From assembly GCA_017536625.1 (NCBI GenBank), contig JAFXGY010000005.1, positions 1-45,034 on the forward strand: a stretch of DNA of 45,034 nucleotides, in the 5' to 3' direction. Position numbers and translations under genes: made by a program. Source of the DNA: Oscillospiraceae bacterium. GTDB taxonomy: Bacteria > Bacillota > Clostridia > Oscillospirales > Ruminococcaceae. This document shows positions 32,483 through 41,977 of this stretch, in pieces; the first letter of the stretch is position 1; each line of letters opens with the position of its first letter. The notes below the pieces were generated by a model, which searched no databases, had not been told where the DNA came from, and saw only the letters and a program-made list of their open reading frames with translations.

Positions 32483-33505
32483 TTGAGCATTGTTATAGCA
32501 ATTTTACTTTTCGGATTTATGATTTTTTTCCATGAGCTCGGACATTTTGCAACTGCAAAGTGGGCTGGGGTAAAGGTCAACGAATTTTCCATCGGCATGG
32601 GTCCGAAGATCATTTCAAAAACCGTCGGCGAAACCGCATATTCCCTTCGCCTTCTTCCAATCGGCGGATTTGTTGCCATGGAAGGGGAAGATGAGGAAAG
32701 CGAAGACGAACGCCGTTTTATGGCGGCACCGGTTTGGAAAAGGATTATCATAACCTCCGCCGGAGCAATCATGAACCTTATTCTCGGTCTTGCGGTAATA
32801 ATCATTCTTGCCTGTTCCCAACCCCTTCTCGGGACCACAACCGTTGCCTCTTTTACGGAAGGTTCCTCTTCCGCAAATTATCTTCAGATAGATGACAAGA
32901 TTCTTGCGGTAAACGGAGAAAAATCAAACTGCGATTACGATATAGTCTATTCCCTTGTAAGAGATACGGACGGCGTTGTTTCCATGGATATTCTTCGCGG
33001 CGGGGAAGAGATACATCTTGATAAAGTGGTTTTCGAAACCCAGGATTTGGGCGGAATGCAGTCCATAATCCTCGATTTCAGCATCTATGGCGAAGAACCG
33101 ACTTTCGGCGGAATAATAACTTATTCCTTCAACTGGACCTGGTCCCTTGTAAAGCTTGTCTGGTATTCCCTCGGGGATATCATCAGCGGGGAATTCGGCA
33201 TAAGCCAGCTTTCCGGTCCGATAGGGGTTACGGATACCATTTCCGACGCGGTTGCAAGCACGAATTATAAAGGCCTTCTTCTTATTCTTGCGGTGATAAC
33301 CGTGAACCTCGGCGTTTTCAATCTTCTGCCTTTGCCTGCTCTTGATGGCGGAAGAATTTTCTTCATGCTTATCGAAGCGGTAAGGGGAAAACCCATCAAC
33401 CAGAAAGTCGAAGGAATGATCCACGCGGTAGGCATGGGGCTTTTGTTCCTTCTTATGATAATCGTCGCATATAACGACATTTTAAGACTTGTTACGGGAG
33501 GTTAA
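32483..33505 (+). CDS. rseP: RIP metalloprotease RseP/RasP (site-2 protease)
   Basis: A 340-residue intramembrane zinc protease. The zinc motif HELGH is at residues 17-21 in the first membrane helix, a PDZ domain lies at about 115-200, and the third ligand region is NLLPLPALDGGR (about residue 280). RseP/RasP cuts anti-sigma factors and leftover signal peptides within the membrane. The start is TTG at 32483, 8 nt after AAGGAG; no closer ATG fits the family's N-terminus. Confidence 0.95.
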   Translation: MSIVIAILLFGFMIFFHELGHFATAKWAGVKVNEFSIGMGPKIISKTVGETAYSLRLLPIGGFVAMEGEDEESEDERRFMAAPVWKRIIITSAGAIMNLILGLAVIIILACSQPLLGTTTVASFTEGSSSANYLQIDDKILAVNGEKSNCDYDIVYSLVRDTDGVVSMDILRGGEEIHLDKVVFETQDLGGMQSIILDFSIYGEEPTFGGIITYSFNWTWSLVKLVWYSLGDIISGEFGISQLSGPIGVTDTISDAVASTNYKGLLLILAVITVNLGVFNLLPLPALDGGRIFFMLIEAVRGKPINQKVEGMIHAVGMGLLFLLMIIVAYNDILRLVTGG

Positions 33506-33509
33506 TGCT

Positions 33510-34547
33510 TTGGCAAAGGAAGTTAAAATAGGAAAAATCGCCATCGGCGGCGAAAACCCCATCGCGATCCAGTCCATGATAAGCGTGCCCTCCACAGATA
33601 TCGAGGGAAGCGTAAAACAGGCCGTGGAGCTTGAAAAAGCAGGCTGCGAAATAATCCGTGCCGCCATTCCGGATATGGCAGCTGTGGAACTTATTCCTGC
33701 GATAAAGGAAAAAATTTCCATTCCGCTGGTTGCGGATATTCATTTTGATTATCGGCTTGCACTTGCGGCGGTGGAAAACGGAATCGACAAAATCCGAATA
33801 AATCCGGGTAACATCGGTTCCGAAGAACGCACCCGCCAGGTGGTTGAAGCCTGCGGAAATGCGGGTGTCGCAATACGCGTCGGAGTAAACGGCGGAAGCC
33901 TTGATAAACGCCTGCTCGAAAAATACGGTTCTCCGACTGCGGAAGCTCTTGCCGAAAGCGCTTTGGACCACGTTGCGATACTCGAAAAATACGGATTTAC
34001 CGATACGGTCATTTCAATAAAATCCAGCAACGTAAAAACCATGATAAATGCCTGCCGCCTTGTTTCGGAAAGATGCGATTATCCTCTCCATCTCGGAGTT
34101 ACCGAAGCGGGAACCGAACACATGGGCATTATCAAAAACGCCATAGGAATCGGCGGACTTCTTGTGGACGGAATCGGTTCCACAATCCGCGTCACCCTGA
34201 CCGCGGACCCTGTTCGCGAAATATACGCAGCAAAAGATATTCTTAAAGCGGCGGGAGTGCGCGATTTCGGCGTAAACATCGTTTCCTGCCCCACTTGCGG
34301 AAGAACAAGAATTGACCTTATTAAACTTGCAAACGAGGTTGAAGAGGCTCTCAGAGGCTGTGAGAAGCCTTTGACCGTTGCCGTTATGGGCTGCGCCGTA
34401 AACGGCCCCGGCGAAGCAAGAGAAGCGGATATCGGAGTTGCCGGCGGAGATAAATGCGGCCTTATCTTCAAAAAAGGCGAAATTTTAAGAAAAGTTCCGG
34501 AAAACGAAATTCTTCCGGCGCTTCTTGAAGAAATCGGAAGGATGTAA
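33510..34547 (+). CDS. ispG: 4-hydroxy-3-methylbut-2-enyl diphosphate synthase
   Basis: A 345-residue Fe-S enzyme for the penultimate MEP-pathway step, from MEcPP to HMBPP. The cluster ligands are in CPTCGRT and CAVNGPGEA near the C-terminus, and SIKSSNV and RINPGNIG are family motifs. The start is TTG at 33510, 8 nt after GGGAGG, 4 nt after the rseP stop; an earlier TTG at 33489 would overlap rseP. In Bacillus proS occupies this place before polC. Confidence 0.97.
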   Translation: MAKEVKIGKIAIGGENPIAIQSMISVPSTDIEGSVKQAVELEKAGCEIIRAAIPDMAAVELIPAIKEKISIPLVADIHFDYRLALAAVENGIDKIRINPGNIGSEERTRQVVEACGNAGVAIRVGVNGGSLDKRLLEKYGSPTAEALAESALDHVAILEKYGFTDTVISIKSSNVKTMINACRLVSERCDYPLHLGVTEAGTEHMGIIKNAIGIGGLLVDGIGSTIRVTLTADPVREIYAAKDILKAAGVRDFGVNIVSCPTCGRTRIDLIKLANEVEEALRGCEKPLTVAVMGCAVNGPGEAREADIGVAGGDKCGLIFKKGEILRKVPENEILPALLEEIGRM

Positions 34548-34549
34548 AA

Positions 34550-37500
34550 ATGGGGAAAATTTTTTCCGAGATTTTCGGAACTGATTTCGGGAAGGAATTT
34601 CTTTCTGCCAAAATCATCGGTATGAACATCGATATGGAGGGAAGAAAAATCCTTGCTAAAATCGCTCCGGAAGAGCTTATACATAAAAAAGACCTTTATG
34701 CGGTGCAAAAGGATCTTTGCCAAAAGCTGGGCGTAAAAAGCGTCCGGCTTATTCCTGTTTATGCGCCGACCATGTTCGGAATGGAATATTTTGAAGACCT
34801 TGCTTATGAAGTAAATATGCGTTCTGTTCCGGTGAACGGATTTTTTACCGATGCGAAAGTGACCTTCGAAAACTTTATGCTCCGAATCGAACTTGCCCAT
34901 GGCGGGGCCGAAATCCTTTTGGCAAACCATGCGGATATGGTTATCAAAAGAATTGTTAAAGAAGAATTCGATCTTGATATCGAAGTCGATTTTTGCGGAA
35001 TCACCGAAGTTGACGAAATAAGCGAAAGAAAAACCTCCTCCGTTTCCTATTCCGACGCAAAGGCAAAGGGAAGTTCTTCCAATGCGCCGAAGCCGAGAAC
35101 GCCGAAGGCGGTTCCTTTCGGAAACGGGGGCTTCGATGCTTCAGGCCTGCCCATCGACCCGAACAATATGGAAGTGGTTATGGGAAGACCCATAAAACAG
35201 CGCCCCATGAAGCTTTGCGACGTTGACCAGCAAAGCGGAAGGGTCGTTATCTGGGGGGATATTTTCTCCACGGAAAGCCGGGAGACCCGAGACGGCGAAA
35301 GCGTTATTATCACAATCATGCTCACGGATCTCACAAGCTCCAACATCCTCAAGATAATCGCAAAGAAAAAAGAGGCAGAAGCGGTGCTCGCTCTTAAAAG
35401 CGGCGATACGGTCGTGGTAAAAGGTGAAGCCTCCCTCGATAAATACGAGCATGATGTGACCATTCGCCCGACGGATATCTGTAAAGTGAAACGGCTTCAC
35501 AGAACTGACGACGAGGAAGAAAAGCGTTTTGAACTCCATTGCCACACCAATATGTCCCAGATGGATGCCATCACCGCCCCGGAAAAGCTTGTTAAGCGCG
35601 CCCATGATTGGGGTCACCGGGGAATTGCCATTACCGACCACGGAAACGTCCAGGGCTTCCCGGAAGCGGCGGAAACTGTGCGCGCGCTCAAAGACCCGAA
35701 CTTCAAAGTGGTCTATGGTGTCGAAGCGTATTTTGTTGACGATACAGTAAAGGCTGTTTTCGGCGAACCGAATGCTTCCTTTGATGGGGAAATAATCGTT
35801 TTCGACCTCGAAACCACCGGTCTTTCCGCTTCCATCGAACGTATGACCGAAATCGGCGCCATAAGAGTTGTGAACGGAGAAATCACCGAAGAATTCAATA
35901 CCTTTGTTGACCCGGAAAAGCATATTCCGGAACGCATAACGGAACTTACCGGAATCGACGACAGCATGGTTGCCGGTGCTCCGAAGGAAGATGAAGCCCT
36001 TCGGATGTTCTATGAATTCTGCGGAAACTGCAGATTTCTTGTGGCACATAATGCCGGGTTCGATACCGGATTTCTTCGTGCGGCGGGGGAAAGATGCAAA
36101 ATTCCTTTTGATTGCCAGTATGCGGATACCGTCGCCATGGCCCGTTCCATGTATCCGAATATAAAAAACCATAAGCTCGATACCGTTGCAAACCACCTGA
36201 AGCTTGCTCCGTTCAATCACCACAGAGCCTGCGACGATGCAAGGGAGCTTGCGCTGATCCTTATAAAAATGATGGCGCAGCTCCGCGAAACCGAGCATAT
36301 AGATAACTTTGCGGAAGTGAACGGAATTCTCCGAGGGGCAGATCCCCGCAAACTTCCGACCTATCACCAGATAATAATTGCGAAGAATCAGCGGGGACTT
36401 AAAAACCTTTATGAACTGGTTTCCCAGGCTCACGTTACTTATTATAAAAAGCGTCCCCGCGTTCCGAAAAGCCTTCTTATAAAATACAGGGAAGGATTGA
36501 TAGTTGGTTCTGCCTGTGAAGCCGGAGAACTTTACAGAGCTTTGACCGGCGGAAAATCCCACGATGAACTGGTCGAAATTGCGAAATTCTATGATTTCCT
36601 CGAAATCCAGCCCGTGGGCAATAACGAATTTATGGTCCGTGACGGAAAAGTCGAAAACGAAGACCGGATTCGCGAATGGAACAAACAGATAGTAGCCCTC
36701 GGCGAGGAACTCGGAATTCCCGTTGCCGCCACCGGCGACGTTCACTTCCTCGATCCGGAAGATTCTGATTACCGCAAAATAATCCAGGCGGCGCAGGGAT
36801 ATCCGGATGCTTCGAACCAGGCGCCGCTCTATTTCAAAACCACCCGTGAAATGCTCGATGAATTTGCCTATCTCGGCGAAGAAAAGGCAAGGGAAGTCGT
36901 TATCACCGTTCCGAACCGCATTGCGGATATGTGCGATGTGATAAAACCCATACTTGACGGAACTTATACACCCTATATTGAAGGCGCGGAAGAGGACCTT
37001 AAAAACCGCTGCTGGAAAAAGGCATATGACGTTTATGGTGAAGAAACCCCGGAGGGAAGAAAGATTCCCGAACTTGTTGAAAAACGCCTTTCAAGGGAAC
37101 TGGATTCCATTATAAAACACGGCTATGCGGTTCTTTATGTCATAGCCCAGAAGCTCGTTACAAAATCAAACGAAGACGGATATCAGGTAGGTTCCCGTGG
37201 TTCAGTAGGTTCTTCCTTTGTTGCCACCATGAGCGGAATTTCAGAAGTAAACCCCCTTGTTCCGCACTATGTCTGCCCGAATTGTCATCACAGCGAATTT
37301 TTTGAAAAAGGCGAAGTCGGTTCCGGTTTTGACCTTCCGCCGAAAAAATGTCCGAAATGCGGAACACAGTATAAGCAGGATGGCCACGATATCCCATTCG
37401 AAACCTTCCTTGGTTTCCATGGCGATAAAGCACCTGATATCGACCTCAACTTTTCCGGTGAATATCAGTTCTGGGCGCACAGATATACCGAAGAACTTTT

Positions 37501-38866
37501 CGGCAAGGACCATGTTTTCAAAGCAGGAACCATCGGCACCGTTGCTGATAAAACCGCGTTCGGCTATGTAAAAAAATTCTGCGAAGAAAAAGGCATAACC
37601 TATCACAAAGCGGAAGAAACAAGGCTTGCCATGGGCTGCACCGGAGTAAAACGCACCACCGGCCAGCACCCCGGAGGAATGGTTGTTATCCCCACCGGAT
37701 ACGATATTACGGATTTCTGCCCGATGCAGCACCCTGCGGACGATGCGGAATCCGATATGCTCACCACTCACTTCGACTTCCATAAGCTGCATGATACCAT
37801 ACTCAAACTTGACGAACTGGGACACGATGTTCCGACCCTCTGCAAGCACCTTGAAGATATGACCGGGCTTCTTGTAACGGATGTTCCCATGAGCGATGAA
37901 AAGGTTTACAGCCTTTTCACCTCGCCAAAAGCCCTTGGGGTCGAACCGGAGGATATCGACTGTCAGACCGGAAGCCTTGCTCTTCCGGAACTGGGAACAG
38001 GCTTTGTCCGCGGAATGCTTCTTGAAACCCAGCCGAAGAACTTTTCGGCGCTTATTCAGATTGCGGGTCTTTCTCACGGAACGGACGTATGGCTCGGCAA
38101 TGCCCAGGAACTCATCAAAAACGGCACCTGCACCATCGAAAACGTAATCGGTACCCGTGACAGCATCATGACTGATCTTATCCGCTATGGTCTTGACCCA
38201 AGTATGGCGTTCAAAATTATGGAGATAACCCGTAAAGGTAAAGCGAAAAAGCTTCTTACCGATGAACACAAGGCCGCCATGCGCCAATGCGGCGTTCCGG
38301 AATGGTATATCGACAGCTGCCTTAAAATAAAATATATGTTCCCGAAGGCTCACGCCGCCGCATATCAGATCGGTGCCATAAGGCTTGCATATTTCAAAGT
38401 TCACCACCCGGTGGAATTTTATGCGGCTATTTTCACCGTCCGAGGCGATGACCTTGACGGCGGTATTGTTATGAAAGGAAGGGAAGCGGTCAAGCGCAAA
38501 ATCAAGGAAATGCGCTCCATGGAAAACCTTAATAAGGGTGAAGAAGACCAGCTTACCATGCTCGAAGTTGCGAACGAAATGCTCGCAAGGGGTGTGGAGG
38601 TTCTTCCCGTTGACCTTTATAAATCCAGCGCCACAAAATATGTGCCGGAGGACGGAAAACTCCGTCTGCCTTTCGTTTCGCTGAAAGGGCTTGGCGCCAA
38701 CGCCGCAAAACCCCTAGAGGAAGCAGGCAAAAAAGGCGAATATCTTTCCGTCGATGACGTGGCTTCCCGTGCAGGCATAGGTTCCGGCGTTATGGATATC
38801 CTTCGCACCAACGGCGTGCTCAAAGGCCTGCCCGAAAGCCGCCAGATGAGCTTTTTTGAAATGTGA
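34550..38866 (+). CDS. polC: DNA polymerase III PolC
   Basis: A 1438-residue replicative polymerase of the Gram-positive PolC type. In order: N-terminal domain (about 1-220), OB fold (about 225-315), PHP domain starting FELHCHTNMSQMD (about 327) and split by a 3'-5' exonuclease with IIVFDLETTG (about 416) and HNAGFDTGFL, then palm/fingers with GSRGSVGSSF (about 881), a zinc motif of two Cys pairs (CPNC, CPKC, about 907-935) and PDIDLNFSGEY (about 961) with catalytic aspartates. It starts 2 nt after the ispG stop; the ribosome site AGGATG is inside ispG. Length matches the family. Confidence 0.98.
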   Translation: MGKIFSEIFGTDFGKEFLSAKIIGMNIDMEGRKILAKIAPEELIHKKDLYAVQKDLCQKLGVKSVRLIPVYAPTMFGMEYFEDLAYEVNMRSVPVNGFFTDAKVTFENFMLRIELAHGGAEILLANHADMVIKRIVKEEFDLDIEVDFCGITEVDEISERKTSSVSYSDAKAKGSSSNAPKPRTPKAVPFGNGGFDASGLPIDPNNMEVVMGRPIKQRPMKLCDVDQQSGRVVIWGDIFSTESRETRDGESVIITIMLTDLTSSNILKIIAKKKEAEAVLALKSGDTVVVKGEASLDKYEHDVTIRPTDICKVKRLHRTDDEEEKRFELHCHTNMSQMDAITAPEKLVKRAHDWGHRGIAITDHGNVQGFPEAAETVRALKDPNFKVVYGVEAYFVDDTVKAVFGEPNASFDGEIIVFDLETTGLSASIERMTEIGAIRVVNGEITEEFNTFVDPEKHIPERITELTGIDDSMVAGAPKEDEALRMFYEFCGNCRFLVAHNAGFDTGFLRAAGERCKIPFDCQYADTVAMARSMYPNIKNHKLDTVANHLKLAPFNHHRACDDARELALILIKMMAQLRETEHIDNFAEVNGILRGADPRKLPTYHQIIIAKNQRGLKNLYELVSQAHVTYYKKRPRVPKSLLIKYREGLIVGSACEAGELYRALTGGKSHDELVEIAKFYDFLEIQPVGNNEFMVRDGKVENEDRIREWNKQIVALGEELGIPVAATGDVHFLDPEDSDYRKIIQAAQGYPDASNQAPLYFKTTREMLDEFAYLGEEKAREVVITVPNRIADMCDVIKPILDGTYTPYIEGAEEDLKNRCWKKAYDVYGEETPEGRKIPELVEKRLSRELDSIIKHGYAVLYVIAQKLVTKSNEDGYQVGSRGSVGSSFVATMSGISEVNPLVPHYVCPNCHHSEFFEKGEVGSGFDLPPKKCPKCGTQYKQDGHDIPFETFLGFHGDKAPDIDLNFSGEYQFWAHRYTEELFGKDHVFKAGTIGTVADKTAFGYVKKFCEEKGITYHKAEETRLAMGCTGVKRTTGQHPGGMVVIPTGYDITDFCPMQHPADDAESDMLTTHFDFHKLHDTILKLDELGHDVPTLCKHLEDMTGLLVTDVPMSDEKVYSLFTSPKALGVEPEDIDCQTGSLALPELGTGFVRGMLLETQPKNFSALIQIAGLSHGTDVWLGNAQELIKNGTCTIENVIGTRDSIMTDLIRYGLDPSMAFKIMEITRKGKAKKLLTDEHKAAMRQCGVPEWYIDSCLKIKYMFPKAHAAAYQIGAIRLAYFKVHHPVEFYAAIFTVRGDDLDGGIVMKGREAVKRKIKEMRSMENLNKGEEDQLTMLEVANEMLARGVEVLPVDLYKSSATKYVPEDGKLRLPFVSLKGLGANAAKPLEEAGKKGEYLSVDDVASRAGIGSGVMDILRTNGVLKGLPESRQMSFFEM

Positions 38867-38875
38867 GGTAATTTG

Positions 38876-39811
38876 ATGATATATCTTGACGGTTCAAAGT
38901 TTTTCTTTGATATCGAAAACTGCTTTTCCGACCTTGTTGCAAGGGCAAGAACCCAAAATGAAAATGAAAAAGCCGATGAAAGCGCAGCGGAACTATGCGC
39001 CGGATTCGGAAAATTCTTCGGAATAAAGCCGGAATATGTCAGAGCGGGGAAAAATTATGAAACCCTGCTCGAAGGGATCTTCGGGAACGCGCCGAAAGCC
39101 CTTGTTCCGGAATATGAAATCTCCGCCGAAAATTTTTCGGCGGCGTTCCCTTCTGCGGAAGTTATAAGGCAGAAAAAATCCCCGGATATGAAGATAAAAG
39201 CGGAAGTTCTTGCTTCGGCGGCGAATGAAAACGGCGCGGATGTTATTTATATCAGCAATCCATGCTGCCCTACCGGACTTGAAATTTCGCCGGAAGAGAT
39301 AAAAAAGCTCTGTTCAATTACCGAAGCGAAAATCGTGGTTGACGAAAGCTTCTGCGTTGACGAAAGCGTTTCCGTTCTCGGAATCATTCCGGAAACGGAA
39401 AACCTTATGGTGCTCAAAAAAATGCGCTTCGGCGGCGAACCGGTTTTTGCCTGCGGAAAAAACCTTACGGAATTCGGCTGCAAAATTTCCGCATCGAACC
39501 AGGCGGCGGGAAAGGTTATTTTTGACCATGATTCCGCACTCAAAACCGCGCAGCGCAAGCTTCTTGACAGCCGCGACAGCCTTTATATCCGAATTAAAAA
39601 GCTCGCGATAAAATATGATGCGCTGGAGCGCCTTTACCGCACAAAGGCAAGCTGCGTTTTCTTTAAAGTGAAAGATGCGGAAGAAAGAGCGAAAAAACTT
39701 CTTGATATGGGAATTTCCGTTTATTGCAAAGAGGGATATTTCTGCGTTTTCGCCGGCGAAAAGGACGAAAACGAAGCCGTGCTCAAAGCGCTGGAAGATG
39801 TGCTCAAATAA
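38876..39811 (+). CDS. Degenerate PLP aminotransferase-like protein
   Basis: A 311-residue protein with the class I/II aminotransferase (HisC/CobD-like) fold. SNPCCPTGLEIS and VVDESF match the PLP-ring motifs, and a lysine near residue 181 in VLKKMRFGG lies where the Schiff-base lysine is expected. Two usual arginines are missing: the phosphate-binding one after that lysine (GGEPVF instead of GLRIGY) and the C-terminal substrate-carboxylate one (YFCVFAGEKDEN). It is shorter than HisC, with a truncated start. GAGG lies 7 nt before the ATG and polC ends 9 nt earlier, so it is co-transcribed. A catalytically altered or inactive enzyme is likely. Confidence 0.7.
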   Translation: MIYLDGSKFFFDIENCFSDLVARARTQNENEKADESAAELCAGFGKFFGIKPEYVRAGKNYETLLEGIFGNAPKALVPEYEISAENFSAAFPSAEVIRQKKSPDMKIKAEVLASAANENGADVIYISNPCCPTGLEISPEEIKKLCSITEAKIVVDESFCVDESVSVLGIIPETENLMVLKKMRFGGEPVFACGKNLTEFGCKISASNQAAGKVIFDHDSALKTAQRKLLDSRDSLYIRIKKLAIKYDALERLYRTKASCVFFKVKDAEERAKKLLDMGISVYCKEGYFCVFAGEKDENEAVLKALEDVLK

Positions 39812-39817
39812 AAAAAG

Positions 39818-39873
39818 CCTCCCTTGCCTAAAGGGAGGGGGACCGCGAAGCGGTGGAGGGATTTATAATCCCA
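39818..39873. repeat. Palindromic intergenic element, copy 3
   Basis: CCTCCCTT/AAGGGAGG hairpin, central ACCGC-GAA-GCGGT hairpin, then GGAGGGATT. It directly follows the aminotransferase-like gene; part may act as a terminator. Confidence 0.7.
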
Positions 39874-39943
39874 TCACGTTTGTGCCGGCTGTTTATTGAC
39901 CGTATGGACTGATATTATTCGACAGAAAGATTTTTAAAAAACG

Positions 39944-39983
39944 AAAAAAACGCCCCGGCTGTCTAATCTGGGGCGTTTTTTTT
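39944..39983. terminator. Bidirectional terminator
   Basis: AACGCCCC pairs with GGGGCGTT around a 13-base loop, with A-run left and T-run right. It ends the minus-strand nucleotidyltransferase gene and any plus-strand read-through. Confidence 0.85.
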
Positions 39984-39990
39984 GATGGAT

Positions 39991-40770
39991 TTATTCAAAA
40001 CAATTTATTAAATAGAGCAGGGAATTATCAAAATTAAAAGTACCACTGCTTTTAACGGTTTTAACATAAAGGGAAAGCAGATTTTCTTTCGCGGAATTTA
40101 TGCTTTCATAATTTAAATTTTGCGGATACGTGCTTTTCAGTTTTTCTATGAAATTTTTTGAAAGAGTGTTATATGCCTTAAACTGGTGTAATTTTTTGCC
40201 TTCAACAGTTGCTTCGGCATAAAGCAAAAGCTGCCTTGCATTTCCGAGCGCAATATCGGCAAAAATATAATTTTTTCGCAACAGGGCAATCTCTGCATAG
40301 CGTAATTCGTTTATAAAACGATAATGCATAGAATTATCTGCTCCGCAAGTTTTGGGCTGTTGGTTAAATTTTTTGATGCGGTCATTTATTAATGCGGTAA
40401 AATTTTCCGTTTTTGCAAAAATAATTTTATGTAAAGGGGAACGAATTGGAATCTCCGCAGTTGGCATGAATGATATATCGGTGCTCAAACCGTTTTTTAA
40501 ATAAACAGAAATTCCGAGAACAGAATCCGACCAGGCACGTTTTTCAATATGGCAGGAACTCATAGTCCTAAAAAAGTTCTCAAGCTGGGTAGCTGCGTCT
40601 TTTACGCATTCCGAATCATAACAGCCTGCCATCAAATCAATATCTGAATAAATATCCGAAAAGCCAATGGCGCCGGAACCGATTTGAATAAGTCCCTCAA
40701 AATCGGAACAATTTTCAAAAAATGAAATTATATTATTGAAAAATTCTTCTCGTTCGGAAAAAACATACAT
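39991..40770 (-). CDS. Nucleotidyltransferase-fold protein
   Basis: A 259-residue protein with a polymerase-beta-type nucleotidyltransferase domain: GSGAIGFSDIYSDIDLMAG holds Gly31-Ser32, Asp43 and Asp45, and STDISF (Asp98) supplies the third acidic residue. The C-terminal half is helical, as in aminoglycoside adenylyltransferases of the AadK/ANT(6) kind, but the substrate cannot be decided. The gene is visibly AT-richer than its neighbours and is a lone minus-strand unit next to a repeat element, which suggests acquisition. GGAGC lies 9 nt upstream of the ATG. Confidence 0.75.
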   Translation of the reverse strand: MYVFSEREEFFNNIISFFENCSDFEGLIQIGSGAIGFSDIYSDIDLMAGCYDSECVKDAATQLENFFRTMSSCHIEKRAWSDSVLGISVYLKNGLSTDISFMPTAEIPIRSPLHKIIFAKTENFTALINDRIKKFNQQPKTCGADNSMHYRFINELRYAEIALLRKNYIFADIALGNARQLLLYAEATVEGKKLHQFKAYNTLSKNFIEKLKSTYPQNLNYESINSAKENLLSLYVKTVKSSGTFNFDNSLLYLINCFE

Positions 40771-40839
40771 AATTTTTGCTCCATAATAAAAATGCTATAT
40801 TGTGTATTGCTTAAAATACTAAAATATAGTAAAATGGCT

Positions 40840-41808
40840 TCATAAAAGCTCTTTCGGGAATTTGAATCCGAGCTTATCGATGAACCACGCTTCCTTTACG
40901 GAAAAGGTCTTTCCGTCAAGATAAGCAAGGTGCTCCGCATCTTCCTCAAAGCGGAAGGTCAGTTTATAGGAACAGAGCGCCTGCCAGTTAAAGCCGTGTC
41001 CGTCCTTTGCTTTGCCATATTTCGTATCGCCGATGAGGGGATGACCAATGGCGGCGAACTGGGCACGGATCTGATGGGTGCGCCCGGTAAGAAGCTCCGC
41101 TTCGCAAAGGCTCATGCCATCGCGGGAAGAGAGTACGCGGTATTTTGTTTTTGCGGTTTTGGCACCGGGCTTTGGTTCCTTGTGCGCTTCAACGGTGTTG
41201 GTTTTCTCGTTTTTGATGAGAAAATGTTCAAGAAGGCCGCTCTGCTTTTTCGGTGTGCCCTTCACTACGCAAAGATATTTTTTCTCGAGTTCACGGTCTT
41301 TTATTTTATCGTTAAGAACCCGAAGGGTCGCCGCGTTTTTTGCGGCGATGACTATTCCGCAGGTGTTGCGGTCGATTCGGTTGCAAAGTGCGGGAACAAA
41401 GGAATTTTCGCTTTTCGGGTCATAATCGCCTTTTTTATAAAGATAATGCTGAATGCGAGCGATAAGGGTATCGGCACACCACTGGTCACCTTCGTGAACA
41501 AGAAGCCCAGCGGGTTTGTTTATCAGAAGAATATTTTCGTCCTCGTAAACAACATCAACCGTCGCAGGAGCAAGCATGAATTCGGGGCGCTTTTCCTCCG
41601 CTTCGAAAAATTCGTCGGAAACATAGCACTGAACAATATCGCCGACGGAAAGGCGGCTTGAAATTTCGCAGCGTTTTCCGTTAAGCTTTATGCGTTTCAG
41701 CCTTATGTATTTATAAAGAAGGGAAGAGGGCAGCTTCGGGATCGCCTTCGTTATGAATTTATCCATGCGCTGTCCCGCATCGTTTTTTGAAATGGTGAAT
41801 TCTTTCAT
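40840..41808 (-). CDS. RluA family 23S rRNA pseudouridine synthase
   Basis: A 322-residue pseudouridine synthase: an S4 RNA-binding domain (about 1-70, RMDKFITKAIPKLPSSLLYKYI) and a catalytic domain with CNRIDRNTCGIVIAAKN, where the second D of the motif is the catalytic aspartate, and LLTGRTHQIRAQFA. The HRLD form is replaced by NRID, as in several Clostridial members. The target is probably one or more 23S rRNA uridines (RluC/RluD type). The start at 41808 follows GAGGTAT; an upstream ATG at 41880 extends into a repeat. Confidence 0.9.
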   Translation of the reverse strand: MKEFTISKNDAGQRMDKFITKAIPKLPSSLLYKYIRLKRIKLNGKRCEISSRLSVGDIVQCYVSDEFFEAEEKRPEFMLAPATVDVVYEDENILLINKPAGLLVHEGDQWCADTLIARIQHYLYKKGDYDPKSENSFVPALCNRIDRNTCGIVIAAKNAATLRVLNDKIKDRELEKKYLCVVKGTPKKQSGLLEHFLIKNEKTNTVEAHKEPKPGAKTAKTKYRVLSSRDGMSLCEAELLTGRTHQIRAQFAAIGHPLIGDTKYGKAKDGHGFNWQALCSYKLTFRFEEDAEHLAYLDGKTFSVKEAWFIDKLGFKFPKELL

Positions 41809-41872
41809 TTGGATACCTCGGTGACAAAATAATTCCGGCAGAAACCGGAAAAAGAAGGGTTCATTTTCGGAA

Positions 41873-41922
41873 CACCTCATCCGTCAGCTTCGCTGACACT
41901 TTCCTCTCAAAGGGAAGGCTTT
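41873..41922. repeat. Palindromic intergenic element, copy 4 (inverted, diverged)
   Basis: CACCTCATC, central GTCAGC-TTC-GCTGAC hairpin, then TTTCCT/AGGGAA. The opposite orientation of copies 1, 2a and 3. Confidence 0.5.
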
Positions 41923-41977
41923 ATTTGTTAAGTATAATATTTTCTTTGCGATTTATCAAGAGAAAGGGGAGAATAAA

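Noticed and set aside
35141-36745. A 534-codon open frame on the minus strand, with another at 37241-38407
   Set aside because: Both lie inside polC, which has complete family motifs; the translations show no domain.
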